Positions 1 through 5,555 of a DNA stretch of 7,780 nucleotides are shown here, in pieces. This DNA is from an uncultured Burkholderiales bacterium. Lineage in GTDB: Bacteria; Pseudomonadota; Gammaproteobacteria; Burkholderiales; Burkholderiaceae. The position numbers and the translations under genes are program-made. The notes below the pieces were generated by a model that worked only from the letters and a program-made list of their open reading frames with translations, was not told the DNA's origin and searched no databases. The stretch covers positions 1 to 7,780 of the forward strand of contig CAIMWY010000361.1 in the NCBI GenBank assembly GCA_903845315.1. The letters run 5' to 3'. How positions within the stretch are numbered: position 1 is the first letter of the stretch; each line of letters starts with the position of its first letter.

Positions 1-1292
1 CTCACCGACATGCGCAGATGCTGGTCTTGTTTCAAGCGGTAGTCGCCAGCCACTTCCAACTGCTCTTTGCGTGTGCTCAACGGCGTGTTGGGGTAGTTGA
101 CGGGATGCTGACCACTGATGGCATTGAAGTTGTACAAATTCGACGTCGTTTGGTTGTTGCGCTGGTCGTATTTGTAAGCCACCGACATCAATAAATCGCT
201 GTTGGTTTGGTTGGTCAACTTCACATCGGCATGCGTGTTGATGATTGACCCATTCAAGGAGCTGGGTATGCCCGTGTTCAGCAACAAGCCATTGGTGGAC
301 ACAAAGGGCACATTTTGTGTGCCTCCTCCATACGAGAAATTAGCCGCCAACTTGGTTTGAGGCGACAACTTGTAGCCCCCCGACACATTGACTTGATTGA
401 AGCTGTTATCAGGTGCCGTAGGCATCAACTGGGTCGAGGTGCTGGTACCCGACCAGTTTTGAAAGCTCACGCTGTTGTAGCCGTCTCTGAAAACCGAACT
501 ATAGAGGGACATGGTGGCATAGGCATCGTCTTGCCGCCAGTTCATGGCCACGTTGAAGGTGTCTGTTTTGTAATTGGTGGGCATGGGCAAGATCGAAATC
601 GTCTCGCCGGTCGCGCCACCGACACCTGCCACACCAAACCCCATCAACTTGGCGCCTGACTGGTCAAGGTGGTTGTAGTCAAAGGTGTAGTTGAGTTGCG
701 AATTGATCACCACGCCACCGCTGAGGGTGGTGTTTTTACGGGTGGTGCCAATGTCCATGGTTTTGAACGCAGCCAACTGCGCTGCACTGATGCCGCCAGT
801 GATGGTGGGGTTATTGGCATTCGTCAGCAAACCGAACCCGGGCAAGGTAAAGCTATTGCCGCCCATGCTGCCCGCATACGGCGTTTGGTAGCTGTCGGTG
901 AGGTTGTGCTGCAGTTCGTCATATTGCAGCCCTAGGTTCCAAGAACCTTGGTCGCTCAGCGTGGCCTCCATATTGCGCGAGGTCAAGCCGAGGTTGGTGC
1001 CTCGGATGGACCAACGGTTGGTGCCGCCGTTTTCATTTTGATCGTAGGCGCTGCCGCCGCGGATGTTCATATTGCCAATGGAATAGGCGCCGCTCTTATT
1101 GATGCCCGAATACTCACCGAACTTGGCTGAGCTTTGGGATGCACCCAAAATTCCAATTTCAATGGTGTTCTCGGGCTTCTTCAAGGCCGCAGCCTCGTCG
1201 TCGTCAGCGCGGGCCGACATGGCCGTCAGTGCAGTGACCACCGCCAAAGCAATGACACTGAGTTTGAGATTTGTTTTATGCGAGCTCATCAT
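1..1292 (-). CDS. mtrB: MtrB/PioB-family decaheme-associated outer-membrane beta-barrel (partial, C-terminus off the left edge)
   Basis: About 430 residues are readable without a stop before the left edge. The protein opens with a signal peptide (positive MSSHKTNLK, a hydrophobic stretch, then a likely cut after SARA, about residue 29, before DDD). The rest alternates polar and hydrophobic residues and is rich in Gly, Asn, Thr, Ser and Tyr, as in a porin; segments such as WNLGLQYDEL and LNYTFDYNHLDQSGA are typical amphipathic strands. The family forms a large barrel that sheathes an MtrA-type decaheme cytochrome across the outer membrane. Family members usually have about 650-800 residues, so roughly a third or more is missing here. 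It follows the decaheme gene after 18 nt, the classic mtrA-mtrB pairing. Two ATGs lie in tandem (1292 and 1289); GGAG at 1296-1299 is better spaced for the second. I see no cysteine in the visible part, so the CxxC of Shewanella MtrB is absent. mtoB or pioB would be equally valid names. Confidence 0.88.
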   Translation of the reverse strand, partial: MMSSHKTNLKLSVIALAVVTALTAMSARADDDEAAALKKPENTIEIGILGASQSSAKFGEYSGINKSGAYSIGNMNIRGGSAYDQNENGGTNRWSIRGTNLGLTSRNMEATLSDQGSWNLGLQYDELQHNLTDSYQTPYAGSMGGNSFTLPGFGLLTNANNPTITGGISAAQLAAFKTMDIGTTRKNTTLSGGVVINSQLNYTFDYNHLDQSGAKLMGFGVAGVGGATGETISILPMPTNYKTDTFNVAMNWRQDDAYATMSLYSSVFRDGYNSVSFQNWSGTSTSTQLMPTAPDNSFNQVNVSGGYKLSPQTKLAANFSYGGGTQNVPFVSTNGLLLNTGIPSSLNGSIINTHADVKLTNQTNSDLLMSVAYKYDQRNNQTTSNLYNFNAISGQHPVNYPNTPLSTRKEQLEVAGDYRLKQDQHLRMSV

Positions 1293-1310
1293 GATCTCCA
1301 ATTCCATCAA

Positions 1311-2309
1311 TTAGCGCTGTAAGTAGCCACCAGCTGGGCTGTTTGAGCCATGCACCTGGCTGTGGCAGTTCGTGCAGGCACGTCCTGTTTTGCTACTGCT
1401 TGGATATTGCGCCGTACCGGCATTGTTTTTGGCAGAAATGCCCGCCACGTTAGGGCCGTTGGGCGTAGCGCTAGCGTGTGTGCCGTCATGGCACTCTTGA
1501 CACAGGAACGGTGCACGCGACTTCAGCAGAGGCGAAATGTTCGAGCCATGGGGGCTGTGGCAGTTGGAGCAATCCTCACTCACAGGCTGGTGCTCGAACA
1601 AGAAGGGGCCGCGTTTTTCAGCATGGCACTGGTAGCAGGTTTCTGTCACCGTATTTTTCTTGAGCTGCTTAGGCCCGGTTGAACCGTGTGGGTTGTGGCA
1701 GTCAGAGCAGACCACTTTGCCCTCTTCGATCGGGTGATGCGAGATTTTTTTGCTGTCAGCACGTTGCTCTTTATGGCAGGTGTAGCAGACTTCGGTTTGG
1801 GTTTTTTTGCTCAATACTTTGTCGGCGGGCTTGTGCACTTGGTGGCAGCTGTTACACGCCACACCGTTGTTTTGGTGTTGGGCGCCGTCCCAGTTGCTGC
1901 GCTTGCTGCCTTTGTGGCAAGTCAAGCATTGCTCAGAACGTTCTTTGTCACCGGTTTGGGCATACACGCCTTTTTTGAACACCACATCAGGTGCTGCGCG
2001 GCCTTTGACTTTGGGGTCACCCTTGACGTGTTTGTCGCTCTCGCCGTGGCAAGACTGGCAAGTGGGGGTGCGCACATCACCACGCACACCGTGCTTGGTT
2101 TGGTAGAGCGACAACACAGGCGCTGTTTCGCTTTCGTCGTGGCAACCGGTACACACTGCATCCTTTTTCAAGGCGGCTTTGGCCACGACTGCTTTGTTGT
2201 TTTCTTGACCCAAGTTGGGCAAGTTGTTGTCTGCCGCCCACGCCGTGGCTGCAGCCCCCATGCCTACAAGCAGCAGGCAGGTGGTGAGTAACTTTCGAAG
2301 TGTAGTCAT
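1311..2309 (-). CDS. mtrA: Periplasmic decaheme c-type cytochrome, MtrA/PioA/DmsE family
   Basis: This 332-residue protein has exactly ten CxxCH haem-binding motifs, starting at residues 53, 84, 128, 152, 175, 201, 225, 247, 270 and 312. The signal peptide runs from MTTLRKLL through a hydrophobic core to AWA (about residue 25), so the protein is exported for haem attachment in the periplasm. Eleven further histidines (73, 94, 145, 159, 191, 192, 208, 240, 254, 278, 320) are enough to give all ten haems bis-His ligation, and CHNPHG and CHSPHG are family-typical. Length and haem number match Shewanella MtrA (about 333 residues). The family forms a haem wire inserted into the MtrB barrel, moving electrons across the outer membrane: outward in metal reducers, inward in Fe(II) oxidisers (MtoA, PioA), or to DMSO reductase (DmsE). 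It lies 27 nt after the monoheme cytochrome gene and 18 nt before the barrel gene. The ATG at 2309 is preceded by AGGGGA. The family is certain; which subfamily is not. Confidence 0.96.
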   Translation of the reverse strand: MTTLRKLLTTCLLLVGMGAAATAWAADNNLPNLGQENNKAVVAKAALKKDAVCTGCHDESETAPVLSLYQTKHGVRGDVRTPTCQSCHGESDKHVKGDPKVKGRAAPDVVFKKGVYAQTGDKERSEQCLTCHKGSKRSNWDGAQHQNNGVACNSCHQVHKPADKVLSKKTQTEVCYTCHKEQRADSKKISHHPIEEGKVVCSDCHNPHGSTGPKQLKKNTVTETCYQCHAEKRGPFLFEHQPVSEDCSNCHSPHGSNISPLLKSRAPFLCQECHDGTHASATPNGPNVAGISAKNNAGTAQYPSSSKTGRACTNCHSQVHGSNSPAGGYLQR

Positions 2310-2336
2310 CTTTATCCCCTATGTCCTATTTCGTCT

Positions 2337-2693
2337 TTATTGAGCCAAGATCCACTGGACCAAGTTCTTGATCTGCTCCATGTCTTTTGGAGGCGAGGTC
2401 TTGACCACTTTGTGTTCTTCTTCGTGGCCATCGGGGAACTTGGCTTTTTCGCCCGAGGTGATGTGTTCAATCAAACGGGCTTCGGCATTGGCCTTGCCTT
2501 TGTATTTCTCAGCTACTTTTTTGTAAGCAGGGCCATCTTTTTCTTTGTCGATGGCATGGCACTTCAAGCAGTTGTTTTGTTTGGCCAAGGCCTTGGCAGC
2601 CTCTGCGTCCACCGCTTGCGCCGCAGGGGCGAGCAACAAACATGCAGCGCCAATCAGGCTGGCTGCGATCGCTGAGTAAGTTGTGTGTGCCAT
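2337..2693 (-). CDS. Small periplasmic monoheme c-type cytochrome (class I-like, possibly MtoD-like)
   Basis: This 118-residue protein has a signal peptide (hydrophobic core about residues 8-24, cut after AQA near residue 27) and one haem motif, CLKCH, at residues 42-46. The mature protein is about 91 residues. The layout is that of a short class I cytochrome c: an N-terminal helix with the haem motif, a GPAYKKVAEKY segment after it (residues 54-64), and a C-terminal helix ending LVQWILAQ. The usual methionine ligand is not in its usual place: the only methionine in the mature protein is M105 in the last helix, while H90 and H94 lie in the loop where a distal ligand would be expected. It is probably a soluble shuttle between the inner-membrane quinol or oxidase side and the decaheme wire, comparable in position to MtoD of Fe(II) oxidisers; that parallel rests on context. 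The ATG at 2693 has a strong GAGGTGA (2697-2703). This is the first gene of the cytochrome operon. Confidence 0.9.
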   Translation of the reverse strand: MAHTTYSAIAASLIGAACLLLAPAAQAVDAEAAKALAKQNNCLKCHAIDKEKDGPAYKKVAEKYKGKANAEARLIEHITSGEKAKFPDGHEEEHKVVKTSPPKDMEQIKNLVQWILAQ

Positions 2694-2738
2694 GAATCAC
2701 CTCGTCTAAGAATTGAAGAATCACACCTTCTCAGCGCA

Positions 2739-2763
2739 TGCTTAGACTGTGTGTGTGCTTAGA
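2739..2763. repeat. 8-bp direct repeat TGCTTAGA, 17-bp period, with an inverted near-copy nearby
   Basis: TGCTTAGA occurs at 2739-2746 and again at 2756-2763 (TCTAAGCA on the coding strand). The spacer lies within a run of five TG dinucleotides (2748-2757). A third copy in the opposite orientation, TCTAAGAA at 2705-2712 (7 of 8 matches), lies 34 bp from the first, which is twice the 17-bp period, and just upstream of the ribosome binding site of the cytochrome operon. Such an array could be a set of regulator binding sites. The repeat is seen directly; the function is inferred. Confidence 0.5.
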
Positions 2764-2775
2764 TTTTGGTTTTTT

Positions 2776-2789
2776 GCCGCTGCAGCGGC
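2776..2789. repeat. 14-bp perfect palindrome GCCGCTGCAGCGGC
   Basis: The sequence equals its own reverse complement over 14 bp and could also fold as a 5-bp GC stem with a TGCA loop. A run of T precedes it on the plus strand, which becomes A after the hairpin on the minus strand, so it does not fit an intrinsic terminator in either direction. It could be an operator for a dimeric regulator or an RNA stem in the nrdJ-kinase-regulator read-through transcript. Confidence 0.45.
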
Positions 2790-2806
2790 TATAGGCGCAG
2801 GATGAT

Positions 2807-2834
2807 GTTGGGTATCAGAGAAGTCCTACCCAAC
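2807..2834. repeat. 8-bp perfect inverted repeat GTTGGGTA / TACCCAAC with 12-bp spacer
   Basis: The arms at 2807-2814 and 2827-2834 are exact complements, 15 bp past the response regulator stop codon. As RNA this would be a stem of 8 bp with a 12-nt loop at the 3' end of the regulator message; no T-tract follows, so it is not a classic terminator. The half-site TACCCAA is close to the NarL heptamer consensus (TACYYMT, from memory), though the two arms face the opposite way from the NarL 7-2-7 arrangement. It is either a binding site for the adjacent regulator or an mRNA-stabilising stem. Confidence 0.45.
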
Positions 2835-2848
2835 TGTGACGTTTCGCA

Positions 2849-3496
2849 TTACTCGTGCGAGGGATCCAACAATTTGTGCTCCATCGCATAGCGCACCAAG
2901 TCGACATGGTTGGTCATGTTCATCTTGAGCAAGATGTGCGATTTGTGCGTGCTGACGGTCTTGACACTCAATGACAGCTCGTTGGCTATGTTGGTCAGAC
3001 TGACACCGCGCACGATGCGGCTGAACACCTCAAACTCGCGGTCGCTCAACAAGGTGTGCGAGGGGTTGCTGTTGTGCAGCAAGGCGTCGGCGGCCAACAA
3101 CTCGGCCACTTTGGGGCTGATGAAGCGCCCCCCTTGGGCTACTTTACGAATGGCCGGCACGATCAAGTCGCTGTCGCCTTCTTTGGACAAATAGCCCGAG
3201 GCGCCCGCACGAATGGCGCGCACCGCATATTGCTCTTCTTGATGCATGCTGAAGATCAGCACCGGCAACTTAGGTTTGTCGGCCTTGATGAGCTTGAGCA
3301 ACTCCAAGCCAGTGCGCCCTGGCATGGAGAGGTCCAACACCACGACATCCCAGTCACGGGTTCGCACCAAGTCCAGCGTGGCGTGGCCGTTGCTGGCCTC
3401 GCCTGCTACCACCAGGTCGGGGGTGTCGGCCAAGATTTTTTTCAAGCCATCGCGGATGATGGCGTGGTCATCGGCAACCAGCACGTTCAGACTCAT
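2849..3496 (-). CDS. NarL/FixJ-family (LuxR-type HTH) response regulator
   Basis: This 215-residue protein has a receiver domain (about residues 3-120) with acidic pocket D9 and D10, phosphoacceptor D55 in VVVLDLSMPG, S83 at the switch position and K105. A GerE/LuxR-type helix-turn-helix occupies about residues 148-208, with the recognition region SVKTVSTHKSHILLKM. All receiver catalytic residues are present, so it should be a working phosphorylation-controlled transcription factor. Its ATG overlaps the TGA of the kinase by 4 nt (3493-3496), and GGAGGAG lies inside the kinase coding sequence at 3502-3508, so the two are translationally coupled and surely partners. The next genes downstream are the cytochrome-barrel operon, whose upstream region holds dyad and direct repeats. 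Targets cannot be read from the sequence; the cytochrome operon is the closest candidate. The exact subfamily is not recognised. Confidence 0.95.
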   Translation of the reverse strand: MSLNVLVADDHAIIRDGLKKILADTPDLVVAGEASNGHATLDLVRTRDWDVVVLDLSMPGRTGLELLKLIKADKPKLPVLIFSMHQEEQYAVRAIRAGASGYLSKEGDSDLIVPAIRKVAQGGRFISPKVAELLAADALLHNSNPSHTLLSDREFEVFSRIVRGVSLTNIANELSLSVKTVSTHKSHILLKMNMTNHVDLVRYAMEHKLLDPSHE

Positions 3497-5544
3497 GATG
3501 GCTCCTCCAAAGCTTCCAGCGATGACAACGGGAGCGCCACCTCCACGGTGGTGCCTAGCGTGGTGTTGTTGCGCACAGAAAACACGCCACCAAAGGCCAT
3601 GGCGCGTTCACGCATGCTGACCAAGCCAATGCCCCCGCCGGGCAGATCCGGCGCCAAGCCCTGGCCGTTGTCAGACACGGTCAACACCAAGCGAGACTCG
3701 TCGCTGACCAAACAAATGTGCACCTCGGTGGCTTGCGCGTGGCGCACCACGTTGGTCAATGACTCTTGAACAATGCGAAACAAAGCCGTGGCCAGGTCAT
3801 CGCGTTGCACCAAGTGGGCCGCCGGCAAATCAAGCGCAATCTTCAAGCCACTGCGCTTTTGAATTTCTGCCGCTTGCCAGGTGACAGCTTCGCCAAAGCC
3901 CAGGTCGTCCAAGATCAGGGGCCGCAATTCGGTAGAAATGCGTCGCACCGCCACAATGGCGGCGTCCAAGGCTTGGCGCATTTCCAACACCTTGTCGGGG
4001 TTGGCTTCACGCCCTTCTTTCAAACGGTTGGCCAACCACGACAAGTCTAATTTCAAGCCAGTGAGTTGTTGGCCCAACTCGTCGTGCAGCTCTCTGGCAA
4101 TGCGGGTGCGCTCTTCTTCGCGCACGTTTTGCAGCGCTGCCGACAACTCGCGCAGTTGTTGGTTGGTGCGATACACCTCGGCCTCGGCTCGGCGACGCTG
4201 GGTGACGTCGCGCAGCACGGCGGTGAGTTGTTTGTGCTGCCCGATCCAGGTTTGTGAAATGGTGGACTCGATGGGGAACTCACTGCCGTCGCTGCGCAAG
4301 CCCGTGATGTCAAGTTGTGGCGCCAAGCTCATGGCACGCGACGCCACGTCTGAGCGCATGAAACGGCCTACGTGCAGGTCGTGACCGGCGCGCGAGCGCT
4401 TGGGCATCAGATCAGACAAAGGGCGTCCAAGCATGTACTCGGCCTTGTAGCCAAACATCAACTCAGCCGCCGGATTGAACAAACGGATGGTCAAGCTTTC
4501 GTCCACGGCCACCACAGCGTCCATGACCGAGTCGATGGTGTGGTGGTAGCGGTCGGTGGCATCGCGCAAGTTGGTGGTTAGCACTTCTTCTTGCCGCAAT
4601 TTACGCACCATGAACGCGGCCACAAACAGCATGAATACGCTGGTCAACAACGCTGCAAAGGTGATGGGTACCCCAGTTTCGCGCCACGAGGCCAAGGTTT
4701 GTTCTTGGTCGTTGGTGACGCTCACCAACAACGGAAATTTTTGGACACGACCTATCGCAAAGATCTGCTGCCCGCCATCGCCACTGGTGTGTTCCACCAT
4801 GGTGACGTCGTTGCCAACGCTTTGAATTTCGGCATCGGTGAGTTCGGGTGTTTTTTCGCCCACCATGTTTTCGCGGTGCGGCAGGCTGGCTACCAAGGTG
4901 CCGTCGGCCAAATAAATGGCAATCGGGCGCAGGTAATCGAGCTTCATGAAGTTGTAGAGCTGTTCAAACTGCGGAATGTCCACCGCAGCCACCAAGACGC
5001 CGCGAAACGACCCATTGGCCGCCGTCAAGCGCCGGGCCATGTACAAGGTCCAATGGTTGTCAATTCGGTTGCGCAAGGGCTTGTCGATGAACAAGCCTTG
5101 CCTGTGTTCACTGGCGAAGGCCTTGAAGTAAGCACGGTCTTGAACCGAGAACTGTGCCGTGGCAATGTCACGCGAGGTATTGACCACCAAGCCTTGGGCA
5201 TTGACGACAAACATCGACTTGACCTGCCGCACACCCGCAGCGCGGGTGCTCATGAGCAAATGAATGGGCAAGCTGTCGAGTTCGAATTGGCTGCCGTAGT
5301 TGTTGCGCATGCGCTCTTGCACGGTCAGCAACAAACCGTCCACGCTGGCAAAGCTCTGTTCTGTTTGCTCCATGAACATGCGCGTGAGGCTGATGGTTTC
5401 AACGCGGGCATGCTCCAACTCACGCTTGCGTAAATCCCACAGCAGTGCCGTGGTGGAGATAGCAATCAGCAGCAAGGTGATGAAAACAAACACCCCAATG
5501 ACATGGGTGGAGCTGGTTTGAATGTGTCGACCGAAAATTTTCAA
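3493..5544 (-). CDS. Membrane sensor histidine kinase: Cache-type periplasmic domain, PAS, HisKA_3, HATPase
   Basis: This 683-residue protein starts at TTG. Domains in order: TM1 (about 14-36); a periplasmic double-Cache-like sensor (about 50-285, with DRAYFKAF at 136-143 and GVLVAAVDI at 182-190); TM2 (about 292-313); a PAS domain (about 329-450, with FNPAAELMFGY and the RSDGSEFPIE core); a short coiled linker; a HisKA_3 dimerisation domain with phospho-acceptor H487 in ARELHDELGQQL, including the HDxxxQ phosphatase signature; and an ATPase domain with N598 (ESLTNVVRHA), DNGQG at 625-629 and GIGLVSMRERA at 638-648. It would sense a small periplasmic ligand and/or an intracellular PAS signal and phosphorylate the overlapping response regulator. 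The TTG start is favoured because the first in-frame ATG (residue 56) would remove TM1 and because AAGGTGA stands just upstream. The signal is not known; PAS residue H388 is discussed under findings. Confidence 0.95.
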   Translation of the reverse strand: MKIFGRHIQTSSTHVIGVFVFITLLLIAISTTALLWDLRKRELEHARVETISLTRMFMEQTEQSFASVDGLLLTVQERMRNNYGSQFELDSLPIHLLMSTRAAGVRQVKSMFVVNAQGLVVNTSRDIATAQFSVQDRAYFKAFASEHRQGLFIDKPLRNRIDNHWTLYMARRLTAANGSFRGVLVAAVDIPQFEQLYNFMKLDYLRPIAIYLADGTLVASLPHRENMVGEKTPELTDAEIQSVGNDVTMVEHTSGDGGQQIFAIGRVQKFPLLVSVTNDQEQTLASWRETGVPITFAALLTSVFMLFVAAFMVRKLRQEEVLTTNLRDATDRYHHTIDSVMDAVVAVDESLTIRLFNPAAELMFGYKAEYMLGRPLSDLMPKRSRAGHDLHVGRFMRSDVASRAMSLAPQLDITGLRSDGSEFPIESTISQTWIGQHKQLTAVLRDVTQRRRAEAEVYRTNQQLRELSAALQNVREEERTRIARELHDELGQQLTGLKLDLSWLANRLKEGREANPDKVLEMRQALDAAIVAVRRISTELRPLILDDLGFGEAVTWQAAEIQKRSGLKIALDLPAAHLVQRDDLATALFRIVQESLTNVVRHAQATEVHICLVSDESRLVLTVSDNGQGLAPDLPGGGIGLVSMRERAMAFGGVFSVRNNTTLGTTVEVALPLSSLEALEEPS

Positions 5545-5548
5545 ATGG

Positions 5549-5555
5549 TCACCTT
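5549..5555 (-). promoter_or_regulatory. Ribosome binding site AAGGTGA overlapping the nrdJ stop codon
   Basis: On the minus strand the nrdJ stop TAA reads straight into the ribosome binding site (TAAGGTGACCAT, then TTG at 5544). The site supports TTG as the kinase start and implies that ribosomes finishing nrdJ reinitiate on the kinase, keeping the two in one transcript. The stop and the start are only 9 nt apart. Confidence 0.7.

Larger units (their letters stand above)
2694..2848 (-). promoter_or_regulatory. Intergenic region likely holding the cytochrome-operon promoter
   Basis: This 155-bp gap is the only sizeable non-coding stretch in the window. It separates the response regulator stop from the start of the cytochrome operon. 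It holds three symmetric or repeated elements, listed separately, plus the GAGGTGA ribosome binding site of the monoheme cytochrome at 2697-2703. I could not find a convincing sigma-70 pair of -35 and -10 boxes on the minus strand, nor a sigma-54 (GG-N10-GC) site, so the promoter may depend on an activator. No hairpin followed by a T-tract is present on the minus strand, so nothing shows that the upstream transcript ends here, and read-through is possible. Confidence 0.5.

Noticed and set aside
1686..2291. Open 201-codon plus-strand frame opposite the decaheme cytochrome
   Set aside because: It is the antisense of a protein with ten intact haem motifs; its Val/Ala/Phe-rich product mirrors His/Lys/Asn-rich codons, and it has no recognisable domain.
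2771..2789. T-run next to a GC hairpin as an intrinsic terminator
   Set aside because: On the plus strand the T-run comes before the hairpin, and on the minus strand the hairpin is followed by A, so it fits a terminator in neither direction.
2694..2848. Sigma-70 or sigma-54 promoter on the minus strand
   Set aside because: The best -35-like element (TTGGGT) has no acceptable -10 at 16-18 bp, and no GG-N10-GC pair was seen, so no specific promoter is called.
3056..3769. Open 237-codon plus-strand frame spanning the regulator-kinase junction
   Set aside because: It is antisense to two genes with full sets of catalytic motifs and crosses their boundary; no ribosome binding site or domain supports it.
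4591..5433. Open 280-codon plus-strand frame opposite the kinase sensor domain
   Set aside because: It lies wholly antisense to the Cache domain of the kinase; the product is His/Gln/Val-rich without a family signature, as expected from a shadow frame in GC-rich coding DNA.
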